DNA of 64,000 nucleotides from Epiperipatus broadwayi (taxonomy: Eukaryota > Onychophora > Udeonychophora > Euonychophora > Peripatidae), in NCBI GenBank assembly GCA_028023455.1, contig JAQFVV010006721.1, positions 184,001 through 248,000 of the forward strand, written 5' to 3'. Position numbers and translations under genes: made by a program. Numbering within the stretch: the stretch's first letter is position 1; each line of letters begins with the position of its first letter. Positions 1 to 11,085 of this stretch are shown piece by piece. The notes under the pieces were generated by a model. The model saw only the letters and a program-made list of their open reading frames with translations. It ran no database searches and was not told the DNA's origin.

Positions 1-345
1 AGAATCTTGGCCTCAGGGTGGCCTTTGAGCATTCCGTCATCATATTTTCCAATTTGATGGATGGTTGAAGAGTTTGAGTGTGGAGTGGATTGAAGCCTGT
101 CCATTAAAGTATGAAGATTGGCTATTTTAATATATATCTGAGCACTTATTGCATGTATGTGTAGAGATGATAATCTGGACCAACTGATGATTGCTGGTTT
201 AGCATGAAATACGAATATTGGTGATTATTTATCTTTTCAACATATATGTGTTCAAGTGTATCAGTGATATGAGATAGAGGGGCGAGTGGTGGGTCATGTG
301 AAAATCTATGCTCATATACCCTATATATTACATACTGAGTTTGCA
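1..345 (+). repeat. Family A hammerhead retroelement, partial
   Basis: Copy of a dispersed repeat (family A), running off the left edge. The same sequence recurs at 15440-15606, 20055-20440, 25920-26525, 40615-40950 and 62720-63680. Shared landmarks in order are a GAAGCCTGTCCATTAAAGTATGA block, the hammerhead core, a TGATTATTTATCTTTT block and a GTGGGTC-GTGTGAAAG block. In other copies the last block runs into GAGTTCGAATC, which resembles a tRNA B box. No protein is encoded. Inferred to be a non-autonomous Penelope-like or retrozyme-like element. Confidence 0.75.
169..232 (+). ncRNA. Hammerhead ribozyme motif, family A copy 1
   Basis: CUGAUGA at 184-190 is followed by a UGCU/AGCA helix II with a GGUUU loop, then GAAA at 206-209. 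A short helix III and UA at 216-217 give the expected cleavage point before UUGG. Helix I is CCAA (180-183) with UUGG (218-221), with more pairing beyond an internal loop. It is type I topology with a minimal helix III. The U-U at the base of helix II replaces the G-C pair seen in other copies, so activity may be weak. Confidence 0.7.
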
Positions 346-1224
346 CAATTTTAAAAAAATTACAACATGTGACTGAAAATTTCTTATATTCCTTCTGATA
401 CTTTGTGACAGTTGTTGTTTTTTATGAAAAATTATGACATTATCTTTTGTAACAGCATAAATTTATAACCATTATTTTAAATCAATTGCTAGCAATTTTT
501 GAACTGTTAAACAACTTTCTTTGAGAGATTATTCAATATAATAATAAGCAATAATAGAGAGCAGAAGCCTCTGTCAATGCTGCATTATTCTCTGAAAACA
601 AAACTTCTGATAATCCACAAATTGAACTTTGTTTTTGATATCCTGGTAGTTAATTTTGATGTAAAATCTCTAATTTTTTACAACAAGCATTTTCAAGTAT
701 AAAAAATTTTTGCCTATCAATTGGGCTGACAAAACCAAGATATAATTATGTCATAATATCTGAATATCAGGCCAAAAGTGGAAACATGCTTATTATGGTG
801 GCAATCAACACAACTTTTGTTATGGATTTCTAATGACAATGAAAATTTAACTGCCATACATAGTCGAGGAGCTCTAACTTACAATTTCAGGAAACACTTC
901 TGAAAGAAGAATAACTTGATATCCTCATAGAACTTAACCTTATATGTGATTTCTCCAAAAGAAGCTTTGTTGCTCTATTGATACCAGCCATTTTTATATA
1001 GTTAAAATGAAAAATGATATTTTTTCTTTCTCTGTTAATCAGTTTTCTATTTGAATAAGCAGTGTATTTCACTGAGATTCCATCTTTATCACTGAAACAA
1101 TCACAAATAATCAGGATAATTCATTAACATAGTATCTTATTAAGAGATGCAATTTAATCTTGGGATGATGCACTACCATTTACTATACACTAATTTTTTG
1201 AGCTTATCATAAATGATATATAAA

Positions 1225-3180
1225 ATAATTACAAAAAAGAAATGAATTAAGAATTGTGATCCTGTAAAGTAAACAGAGTTGAAATGAGTAGTGAAAAAAG
1301 TGAAGAGAGATAAACAAGATTATATAAACATATTACATAAGGAACTTGAAAAGGGAAGATAAAATATGGTAATAACAAAAAAGTACTTCCTATTGTGAAA
1401 AAACTTGCAGGAAAGATTTATAACAAGATTTGTTATGATAAAATGGAAAGTTGATAGACTGCTAAAAGATTCAGAAAAGATAGTCAATGGAGAGAGTTTT
1501 GTTAGGACTTGTAGAAAAATGATACAATAATATTTGTTATAACAGTTGCAGAATATGAGCCACTGATATTTAAAAGTGAAATAGTAAATGCCATATTAAA
1601 ACTACCAATGGAAGATCATCAAAACCAGATGAAATATTGTGATAATTATTTTTAAAAGGAGAAAAAGCAATTGTATATAGATTACCAAGATGGATCTTGA
1701 TAGCATGGAGGGGTGGGATTTGGCCTGATGACTGAATTGCAGCAAGATTTGAACCAATACCATTAAAAGGAGATCTCGGTCATTGATAATTATAGGTCAA
1801 TCACTTTCATTTCATATACCAGAAAAATAGTGTTGAAGATAGTTTTGGATAGAATACAAGGAAATGCAGAATGTAATATTGCAAGAGCAAGCGGGTTTAA
1901 ACTGTGAGGAACAAAAGATCTGATAACTAACTTGGACATTATTCTTAATAAAGCCAAAGAATTTCAACAACCACTCTACCTCAATTGTATTCATTATCAG
2001 AAAGCATTTGATTCTGTGTGTCACAATAAACTCTAAAAAGTGATATAAGATATGGGATAGTCTCCACATTTAGTGCAGTTGTTATTTTCATTATATAGGA
2101 GACAAAATCTGGAATGAGAGTAGTACAGATAATTCAGATTGGTTTCAAGAGGATAAAGGGATGGGGCAGAGCTTTATGTTGTCATCTTGCTTATTCAATA
2201 GTGTAGTAGAAATTCTAATGAGAAAGGCTTTAGATGATTTTCAGGGTGGATTTTGTATTGGATAAAAATGAGTATGTAATGTGCAATATGCAGACAATAT
2301 AAGTTTAATTATAAAAACAAAAATAAAAACTGTAAGAACTGGTAGATCATACAGGATTAGAATATTGACTAAGGTTAAATATAAATAAAACAAGTATAAT
2401 GTGAAAGAATGAAGAAATAATAGAGATAAAAATTGATGGAGATTGGCTGGAACATTTCAGAGTATACCTATTGGGGTTTCAGAATAAATCAATATGGGAA
2501 ATATGCAAATACACAATTATTACTGGCATTGAAAGCATTTTAAAAATGGAATGTCTATATGGAAAAAAATAGAAACATAAATACGTGATCAAAATATAGA
2601 TTACTGAAAGTTTTGATATGGTCCATTGCTGCATATGGATGTGAGGCATGGACTTTGAAGAAGCAAGAGAAAACAAAAATTGATGCTTTTGAAATGAAGA
2701 GTATTAAAAGGATGTTTTATAAACTTTGGACTGCCAAGAAATCTAATGAATGAGGTTTGGAGATGGTAGTTACAAAAAGACAATTGTTAGAGATGGCAAA
2801 ATGATGAAAATTACAATACTTTATACATGTGGGAAAGCAAATTAGCACTCTTGAAAATAAATATTTTGATATGATGAATGGATCAAGAGGAAGAACATGA
2901 CTGTTATAGATGGATAACATTACAGAATAAACAGAATTAACAATTTTTGAGGCATATAGGAAGGTAGAAAAAGAACATTCTGGAGATAGTTCATTTAAAC
3001 TATGTTTGCCTGAAGGTTTATTCCAAGTTCGATTTCCATGCTAGTACTGTCATTGGTAGGCCAGCAACACCTGAAGAAGAGGGAAGAATAATACCACTTG
3101 GAATGATGTATATATACTAACTTGTGTGCTATTATTATCAGTTAAAAGTAATTGGAAATTTTAAATCAAGTTACATTTTT
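1225..3180 (+). pseudogene. Decayed non-LTR retrotransposon (RTE-like reverse transcriptase)
   Basis: The + strand keeps recognisable reverse transcriptase and C-terminal stretches broken by stops and frameshifts. At 1966-2090 one frame reads QPLYLNCIHYQKAFDSVCHN and then PHLVQLLFSLYRRQN, the conserved block with the first catalytic Asp, here replaced. At 2626-2900 another reads AYGCEAWTLKKQ, then IDAFEMKSIKRMF and GSRGRT, typical of the C-terminal end of RTE-type LINEs. The YADD region near 2285 is mutated. The 3' tail (3056-3180) recurs at 10585-10720 and 23320-23440. It interrupts copy 1 of the duplication and is absent between 18930 and 18960. RTE assignment is by recall of motif style. 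Confidence 0.7.
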
Positions 3181-3438
3181 TCTAATGATGTTCAATATTT
3201 AATATTAAACAACGGAAATAGTCCAACATATAATACACTTCATCTGTACTGTTTCCCATCATTGAATTGATGAATCAGGCAGATGATGATAATGATTATC
3301 TATTACAGATATTGGAAATAATTGGAGAAAAAATGTGTGATATTTGTTTGATATACTATGTATAATTAAATCTCAAATTAACATAGCTTAATGTATATAA
3401 TTAAATAAATGGAAGGATATTTGACCTCCCTCACACTG

Positions 3439-3790
3439 AATTAAAGGCATTTTAAATGTTGAACAAAGGATCAAGAATAGAATGAATCTACTATTCTTAG
3501 AGATCTGATGTTTATAAGCATACATTTGTCAGTATTGTTGGTAATTCAAAGTGAAATTAATATATCGGCCAGTTAAAATAAGGCATTTAATCAATTATAC
3601 AAGGCTGAAGACAGATTATTAATAATATTTATTAGTCATTCATTAGACTAGATTATACTACAGAAATATTATTCATTACTGAAGGCAGACTCTGTCTTTT
3701 AATGCCTTAAACATCATAGCTACAATGTGAATAAGTGGATTTATTCTATTCTTGATCTTTTGTTCAGCATTTAGAGTGCTTTTAATTCAT
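3439..3790. mobile_element. Short terminal-inverted-repeat element (MITE-like)
   Basis: The arm at 3439-3495 is the imperfect reverse complement of 3740-3790: AAAGGCA..TTGAACAAAGGATCAAGAATAGAAT against ATTCTATTCTTGATCTTTTGTTCAGC..TGCTTTTAAT. A second nested inverted repeat (AAGGCATTTAA near 3583 against TTAATGCCTT near 3698) lies inside. The sequence is missing from copy 2 of the duplication, so it inserted later or was lost there. No coding capacity. Confidence 0.55.
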
Positions 3791-4136
3791 TGCCTGAGAA
3801 GGATGATTTACTCCTTTATTTTATGTGTATAATTATAACCCCAATACTATATGCCATCACATCGTTCTAAGTAAATATTAAATATTCAAAAACAACTCTA
3901 ACATGACTTACCTAACTTTTCCTAAATAAATGTTCTGACATGGCTCCACACATACACATATCACACAAAGATTAAAGCTAAAATTGACATTACCATACTT
4001 AACAATTCCACTGATTACATCAGTTCAGTAATTGACTTGTTTCATTTGATTATCATTTTTTTCACTTTGCAACCCATTTAACAATCATATCAAAAATACA
4101 AATTAGATAATGAATAATATTTTCCCATGTTGTATG

Positions 4137-4590
4137 AGAGTTGTGTAATGAAAATTACACTATAGAAATATTATTCATTATTGAATAATCTCTAGTCTAA
4201 TGAATAGTTAATAAAAATTACTAATATACTTCCATTAAGTGATCGTTGTGAGGGCAGCAAGTTTGACAATGATCAATATTAAACTGTAGTAATTTGCTAT
4301 ATATATATATATATACTAAACAATGATAAAGATATGTGTAAGATATTGTGGTCTGGGCCAACTGATGAGTGCTGGGTTCAGCATGAAATGTGCATCTTGG
4401 GAATCATATATCTTTTTCACATGCTTTTGGTCATACGTTTATAATTACATTCCTCCACAAGATATTAAAAATGGATAGAAATCACTCTCTACTTTGCATG
4501 AGAGTGACATAATGAAAACTACAGTTCAGAAATATTATTCATTATTGAATAATCTTAATCTAATGAATTACTAATAAAAAATATTAAATT
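4137..4590. repeat. Direct repeat pair of an AT-rich block
   Basis: GAAATATTATTCATTATTGAA followed by TAATCT..TCTAATGAAT occurs at about 4165-4205 and 4528-4566, and a related block at about 3640-3690. Both copies here are preceded by ATGAGAGT(T/G) and an AATGAAAA(T/C)TACA block, so about 75-80 bases are shared. They flank the family A hammerhead fragment at 4340-4445, which suggests a local duplication around that insertion. Confidence 0.5.
4340..4445 (+). ncRNA. Hammerhead ribozyme motif, family A copy 2 (best preserved)
   Basis: Helix I CCAA (4358-4361) pairs with UUGG (4397-4400). Core CUGAUGA is at 4362-4368. Helix II is GUGCU/AGCA plus U with a GGGUUC loop (4369-4384). GAA is at 4385-4387. 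Helix III is AUG-UG-CAU, three perfect pairs (4388-4395), and the cleavage nucleotide is C4396. Every invariant core base of a hammerhead is present. Only about 100 bases of the family A repeat remain around it. Confidence 0.8.
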
Positions 4591-4809
4591 ACATAAAGCT
4601 CTTTTCTTTGTCTTTTTTTTTTTATAAAATAAACATTAATTGCAAGTTATATACACGTAAACATCACATGACCACCACTTCTTATGCTTGTTTATAACTG
4701 TTTTAAAACAGGCAAAACTCACTATACATATTGCCATACACAGCAAGCTAGAGTAATCAATGGATGCCAGAAGGCTTGTGCATAAAATCCCCATCTAGTG
4801 CCTACTCAT

Positions 4810-4857
4810 CCAACATCCCCAGACTAGTTTCTGGCTTGTGGCCTTCGTCAGTGAGGT
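4810..4857 (-). ncRNA. Hammerhead ribozyme motif, family B, left arm
   Basis: Read on the minus strand: CUGACGA (4851-4845), helix II GGC/GCC with loop CACAA, GAAAC (4831-4827), helix III AC-UA-GU, and cleavage nucleotide C (complement of 4822). The bases ACCUCA before the core pair with UGGGGA after it, apart from the outermost pair. N7 is C, which the hammerhead tolerates. It faces the right-arm motif head to head. Confidence 0.75.
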
Positions 4858-4872
4858 GTAGTGCTCTCAGAT

Positions 4873-4927
4873 CCAAGGCTCCTCACTGATGAAGGCCACA
4901 AGCCAGAAACTTATCTGGGGATGTTGG
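4873..4927 (+). ncRNA. Hammerhead ribozyme motif, family B, right arm
   Basis: CUGAUGA at 4886-4892, helix II GGC/GCC with loop CACAA (4894-4904), GAAAC at 4906-4910, UUAU then C4915 as cleavage nucleotide. Helix I UCCUCA (4880-4885) pairs with UGGGGA (4916-4921), one of the pairs being G-U. After an internal loop, CCAA (4873-4876) pairs with UUGG (4924-4927). Helix III is one pair weaker than in other copies (ACUUAU instead of ACUAGU). Confidence 0.75.
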
Positions 4928-5384
4928 ATGAGTAGGCACTAGGAGGGGATTTTATGCACAAGCCTTCTGGCATCCACTGATTACTCTAGCTTGTTGTGTG
5001 TGGCAGTATGTATAGTGAGTTTTGCCTGTTTTATATACATGTATTAACATATGTACAGAAGGAAAATAAAATTATATGACATATAATAAATAGCTTATAA
5101 AAATATAATCATTATGACTAATGTTTGAGGGTAGATGAAAATGGTTCAGTTTTATGTAGATGAATGTATAATTTATATGCTTTACATCATTCTAAAATAA
5201 TGTACAACTAAAAAATATATTATTCTGTCAAATTTTGCTCATAATACTTTAGCTAAATATTTTATAGCATATACCATATTTTATTATTTTTTTAAGAACG
5301 TTGTAACTTGTGTTGTCAAAAATTGCAGAGCAGTGAGCATGCCACATGGTTCTAAGAGTATGAATAATTACTATAACATTAAAC

Positions 5385-5450
5385 AAAGCAAAGCAAAACT
5401 CCATATAGTAGTGCCACCTGTGCTAAACAGAGTAATCAATGGATGTGATC
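5385..5450. repeat. Family B terminal fragment
   Basis: CAAAACTCCATATAGTAGTG, then GAGTAATCAATGGATG, then GTGATCATGTAATGCTTA: the outer terminus of family B joined directly to the GATCATGTGATGTTTA flank, without the ribozyme part. It may be an internal-deletion copy. Confidence 0.55.
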
Positions 5451-6152
5451 ATGTAATGCTTACTATAGCATTATAAGGCTTAAAAAATTATTTTTTTCTC
5501 AATCTATTGTTTAAGATTAATTATTTGATTGTGAAATGTGAAGTATTATAAGAATGAGAAATATGGACAGTTTGAAATATGTGTATCATATTAAGATACA
5601 TGTGGGATCCAAATTTAATTTTAAGTGGTTAATGAGGTAAATTTTTATAGGAATTGTACCACGTATATTTTGGAATCTGCTTAAAGTTTTGATGATTGGG
5701 AGGTTAACTATAGATATCTCTTAGGATATACTGTATATTTATATTTTCAGATCTTTAAATAAAACATCAACTACACCTTTGATGTTATAATTATCCACCA
5801 GATTGCATGCTTGATAGCATAATCAGTAAAAAGGAATGACTTTCATACGGAAGTGGAGCAAGCAATGTTGTAGGGAAGATTGGACTAACTAAGGTTGTGA
5901 TGTATATTTTAGCTCTGATATTTGAGGCAAATAATTCAGATCATGTTAGATTAAGACAACTTTTACAAATAAGAAAATAAGCACTTGTAATTGATAGATG
6001 TGATGATGATCACCAGATGTATGATTTTATTGTGGACATGATATTTTTAACAGTAGTCCTGAAAAGATACATCCATGACTATAATAAGCAAATTCACTAT
6101 GCATAATAGCATTGTTGATATGAAGTTTTACTATAGGGACTGTGTCAAAATC

Positions 6153-6744
6153 TGTTGTGTTTGGTTAGGCTTACATGTTCGGTTCCAAACCAACAGACAC
6201 AAAAAGAACAATTATTCAGCAATTAATATGTACAATTTATTAGTGCTAAAAATATACTCCCGTTAGTTGAACAAATGAATAAATATGATAGATACACTTG
6301 AATGCTGAGATAGTCGTGCAGAGTATGGAACTTGCTTCCAGCTAATGATTAACCTGCATCGTGAGTTTGGGTAAGATTCTTCCAGCTATGTATTTAGCTT
6401 GCCTCGAGTTGGCTCTAGTTCAGACGTAGCAGTTTCCAGTTCATATGTTGACTAGCCTCATTGGGTGGATGTCACGATAATGACTAGATAAATACCTTTG
6501 ATGATGGCAGAATGTTTAATGAAGAGCATGTTCTGTCATTCAGGTTAACAGAAGTAATTGCTCTCTGGCTTGCCTTTAAAAGGCTGACTATTTAAAGGCA
6601 GATCCCCTACCTTACTGGAAACATGTGGATTCGGTGCGCGAACCCCAGTGAAGGTTTTAATCCCTTTGGATAGCAACTGGATGCTAGCCAATCAGGCAAG
6701 GAATCTGGAATCGTCCACTTCTGAAGGCAGGGTCAGATATGACA
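6153..6744 (+). mobile_element. Solo LTR, direct orientation
   Basis: About 592 bases starting TGTTGTGTTTGG and ending ATATGACA, matching the better-defined LTR at 7551-8166 in the opposite orientation. Shared blocks include AAGGCTGACTATTTA..GCC/GCAGATCCC, ACCTTACT..AAACAT..GGATTC and GGAATCTGGAATAGTCCACT. No 5-base target duplication is visible (AAATC before, GGGAA after), so it may have arisen by recombination. The stretch is more GC-rich than its surroundings. Confidence 0.6.
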
Positions 6745-7550
6745 GGGAAAAAGGCTTTTAATTCTGTATTGAACTTAATTATGTTTTAGATAACATAAAA
6801 CTCTTTGAATCTGATTATAATGATTTAGTATTAATTACTGTTTTTCTATAAATAAAAAAACACCATTGGAATTTCTAATTACATTCATCAGACTTTTGAA
6901 AAATGGTAAATTCTAGTAAATACTTCTAATAAACTCACACTTTGAAAAAAAAAATACACGCACACTTTACGAATGTGTGTAATTTATATTTAATAAATAT
7001 TCCAATGCTTAAAATTTTGATTTATACTTTTTACAGTGTTTATAAATAGATTAACAAATTCTTTCAGGTTATGCATCTCTTTTTTAAAACATATCTGCTA
7101 ATTATAAATATTTGTTTAATAAAACCATGTACAGATTCGATAAAGATCAATTCTTAAACTTTGCTCAGTATCTATAATTGTTTTTTAAAAATAGATTTAT
7201 TTCTCGCTAATCTATCAAGTTATACCGCTGACAAAACTGAAATAAACTCTTAATCAAAAAATCAACTGTAAAGATATTCTTGATCAGAAAGGCGTAAAAA
7301 ACGGTACGGTTTTTGAAAAAGATAGTACAAAACAAATAAATAATTTATAGTTATATGTTGGACTATTTCTAAATGTTTTAGAAAAACTCAAACTAAAATA
7401 AAAATTCACTAAAATAAAGTTGTATGCTTTGATTTATTGCTTGGAATTTCATAAAAAGTTTGAGAACTAGAAATGGTGAAACTGGAACAGTAATCAGTGG
7501 AGTTTTAGATCTAGAGATCATCATTGTAATACTGCACCAAACAACGTAGG

Positions 7551-8166
7551 TGTTATAGTTCTCCCTTCCCTCAGAAGTGGACTATTCCAGATTCCGTCTT
7601 GCTGCTGGTCAATAGGTTAATGTACAGTTAAACATATAACCAATAATTAGTACAGGCCAATAAACAGTGATGATCGCTGAATCCGAATGTTTTTAGTAAG
7701 GTCAGGGATCTGGCTATAAATAGTCAGCCTTTCGTAAGAATCGGGGGGGGGGGGATTTCTGTCTAACCTACAAAGACAGTACACATTCTCCCAGGGAAAT
7801 TCTGCTAACCTGAACAGCAGTAAGCATTCCCATGGTAGCAATACACTATTTGTCCTAGGCAGCTAGACAAATCCACAGAGTGACTGGATGCTGCTAAGAC
7901 TACTGTTGACTCGACGCAAGCTGTCTTGTAAAGCCGGAATAGTCATACCCTCTATCCATGAGGCAAGCTATCACAGGTGTAACTGGAAGTGATAGAACCA
8001 CAAAACGCAGAGCCCAGAGTTTATGTTAATCTATAATATTCAGTGTTGTATATATTCTCTTGTATTATATATATTTATAGATATAATAAAGATTATATTA
8101 ATTATAACTTGGGTTTTTGTATTATTTTTCTGTAAGTTGGGTCTGTGATCCAGACCAAACACAACA
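7551..8166 (-). mobile_element. Solo LTR with 5-bp target duplication
   Basis: A 616-base LTR read on the minus strand as TGTTGTGTTTGGTC..ACTATAACA. It is flanked by GTAGG at 7546-7550 and 8167-8171, a 5-base duplication typical of LTR element integration. No internal region is present, so it looks like the product of LTR-LTR recombination. It contains an 11-base G run (7743-7753). Copy 2 of the duplication lacks it. The 616-base length and TG..CA ends fit Ty3/Gypsy-like elements, but without protein the superfamily is open. Confidence 0.8.
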
Positions 8167-9339
8167 GTAGGCATTCAATTATTAGCAATAGGCATATGGC
8201 CGAATGTTTAGAATGGCATTTGCCTTTTTCTTCAGATGTGCTGTCTTGATTAGTGATGCCAGCATGGGATTTTAATCATCACCATTTAGATTTATGAATA
8301 ATGAATTTAAATATGCTCTAACAAATTAGGCTATACAGCTAAAAACAACAGTCAGTAGAAATTTTATGTTTATCTATAAAGTTCCTCCACTTTTCCTTCT
8401 TAAGGACCAAGTTAATAATTACTTTTTATACAGTGTGGATTATGAACAGTAGATTCACTTAAGGGTTACTTATCATTGACATGTGAGCAAATTGTTTAAA
8501 TTTTCTTTTTACTTTTTCCTCTCCGGCCAATATTTTTTTGTTTTTTCCAATTAATTTATGTTCATTAGTAAATGCATGATCTCCTACTTTGGAAGTTTCT
8601 TTTCCTGTCTAATGATATTGTTGTAATCATTTTTTAATGGGTGGATAATTTAACTGGTATATGTTTTTACATATTCACATCATGTTTCATAGATTCACTT
8701 CTTCTATGGTACTTCAAAGATATGTTTTCTAGAGGTGAGGTTTTCTTGCTGTGTGCTATAGCTTGGGAAAGTTGTTTAAATATTATATTGATTGTGATTC
8801 TTTACACTGACTGCCATTACTGGTATGCAAGGATACACTATAATACTCATCATTATTTTGTTTATATTTCGTTTGTTTTCTATTTAAGGTTTTCTTAAAT
8901 TATAGATAATGAATAACCATTTGTCATGAGAATGTATTTTATGTATAATTTTTTTTCCAAATCACTTGGTTCTGAATGAAATGTCTTTTATTCATTCCTT
9001 AGTGGTAATATAATCCCACTTTTTGTATTTATGTTAAAATTTACAGTACATGGTACAAAGCAAAAGAAATTTGTTCAAATATCAGTAACTTGAATATGAA
9101 AAGACCTATATAGAAGAAACTCATAAATGATTATTTATTAGTTATTATTAAGAAAACCTTAAATAGATAACAAAAAGAAACACATAGAAAAAACAATAAT
9201 GGGTACTGTAGTGAACCCACAAATATTACTAGCAAATTAAAGAAAATCAACAAAAAATTTAATTTCAGAACAGCTTTCCAAGTGACACCACACTATGAGT
9301 AATCTGTTCTTTACAAAACCTAAATTGAAATGCTGAAAA

Positions 9340-9630
9340 ACAACACATGACCACCATCTCATACTAGCACACAATTGTTATTAAATAAGGCAAAACTCTC
9401 CATACAGTAGTTCCACCTTGTGCCAGCAAGAGCAATCAATCTAGGTGCAGTGCTCTCAGATCCAAGGCTCCTCACTGACGAAGGCCACAAGCCAGAAACT
9501 AGTCTGGGAATATTGGATGAGTAGGCACTAGAAAGGGATTTTATGCACAAGCCTTCTGGCATCCATTGATTGCTCTTGTTGGTACAAGATGGCATTACTG
9601 TATGGAGAGTTTTGCCTTGTTTCTGAAAAA
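9340..9630. repeat. Family B element, one ribozyme arm deleted
   Basis: Ends AAGGCAAAACTCTCCATACAGTAG (9388 on) and CTGTATGGAGAGTTTTGCCTTG (to about 9620). The left arm is cut after AGAGCAATCAAT (9440), while the right arm is complete with a hammerhead. The CACATGACC flank motif lies at left (9344-9352), as in the copy at 4685. Confidence 0.75.
9462..9516 (+). ncRNA. Hammerhead ribozyme motif, family B (intact core)
   Basis: Core CUGACGA 9475-9481; helix II GGC/GCC with loop CACAA; GAAAC 9495-9499; helix III AC-UA-GU (9498-9503); cleavage nucleotide C9504. Helix I UCCUCA (9469-9474) pairs with UGGGAA (9505-9510) with one mismatch. After an internal loop CCAA (9462-9465) pairs with UUGG (9513-9516). 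All invariant core positions are present. The internal loop in helix I and the loop of helix II could make the loop-loop contacts natural hammerheads need. Confidence 0.8.
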
Positions 9631-10584
9631 CAAAGGCATATCTTAATGAAACTAGCTACTCTATCAAAAAACTGTTATAATTATATAAAACAATGAAGAA
9701 AAATAAATTTAAAATAGCAGACCACACTTGAATTGAGGTACATATGTTTGATTGAGAAAATAAAAGTAGGATAGAGAAAAAAGTAAAAAGAAAATTTAAA
9801 GTTATTCACATGATAATGTCAAGTGGCCATAAAAGTTAACATAACATGATATTCCATAATATTTGAAAACATTTATTAACTTGTCCTTAAAATAAAAAAT
9901 TAGAATCTCATAAATAAGGATATAAAATGTCTAACCATTATCTTTAGCAAATAGCTTAGATTATTAGAGAAGCATATAAATTTAACATTTCATAGATCTT
10001 AAGCTCATGTTTAACCTGCAACAAGTACAATATAGTATAGACATGTTGAAACTACCAGCATTATTTCATGCTATGTATTTGTTTATATAAATATCATTTT
10101 AAATTTGATTTTTTTAAAATTATAAGTGTTATTTATAATAACTATTAAAATGTTTGTATAAAAATATAACCATAAAATCACAAAAATGAAGAAATAAAAT
10201 TACTTATGTTTAACTGAATTTAGTTGATTGCTTTCTTATAATCAATTATTTTAATGAAATAAATTTACTTTTTATTATTTTTGCCATTAATTAGAATAAG
10301 TTTTATAATATTTTCTTAAATAACAGAAAAAATAGTGATCATTTGAAAAAGAAAAAAAATTACTGCCATTTGGACTACAAGTAGTATGAGATACTGCTCT
10401 TCCCGAAAAAAAAGGCATAAAATTTATACTATACAATCTAAATTCAAACTAATTTTATTTTTGCAAAATAGAGACATACTTAGGAATATACTGAGATAGA
10501 CACCCATTCAATTTAAAAATAATATGAAATTAAGTCATTTAAATATTGATAGCAATATCATATAGCACTTGTAGTGCTAGCTAA

Positions 10585-10720
10585 CAATAATCAGGCCAAC
10601 AACACCAGATAATGAGAAAATACTAGCATTCAGAACATTGTGATTCATAGTAATCTGTACTATTATTAATAAGTAAATTTTTTCAGAAAAATATATAAAC
10701 AATGTTTGAACTTGTCTAAA
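10585..10720 (+). repeat. LINE 3'-tail fragment
   Basis: AATCAGGCCAACAACACC..AATACTAGCATTC..GTAATCTGTACTATTATT resembles the tail of the LINE at 3056-3180 and the block at 23320-23440. It is at the same relative position in both copies of the duplication, so it was there before the duplication. Confidence 0.45.
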
Positions 10721-11085
10721 AAATATTTAACAATTCAATTAGAATATGAAAATAATCAACATACAATTACAAACTTTTAAATAATCAAAACATTATTTAT
10801 TTAATAAATAAAGTTAATTCCAATATAGGTTTGTATCCATAGAATATATTAGAGAGATTTAATGAAATTTTAATGCACTTTTAGTGCAAATCTTAAAAAT
10901 GGAAATACAAAATTATATATATTCTAAAACTTTGACAATGCTATTTGTACTGAGAATGTAATAAGATTATATTTAATGTTTTCAATATATCCTCTGTGTT
11001 TGAAACAGTATTACTATTACCTTTAATTTATTACATTTCAATAATTCAGTTATTATAATGTTTTTACAACTTAAATAAATAATTT

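Larger units (their letters stand above)
4685..5045. repeat. Family B fold-back element with two hammerheads
   Basis: Near-perfect inverted repeat of about 160-base arms. Outer ends read GGCAAAACTC..CATAC and GTATG..GAGTTTTGCC. Each arm carries the GTAATCAATGGATGCCAGAAGG and GCCTACTCATCCAACATCCCC blocks. The centre (4857-4872) is single-copy. Other copies are at 9340-9625, 19365-19520, 21175-21440 and 40015-40320. A CATCACATGACC motif lies just left (4662-4673); its reverse complement follows other copies. Confidence 0.8.

Noticed and set aside
7647-7841. A 64-codon minus-strand frame
   Set aside because: It lies inside the solo LTR and spans its poly-C run; no conserved motif.
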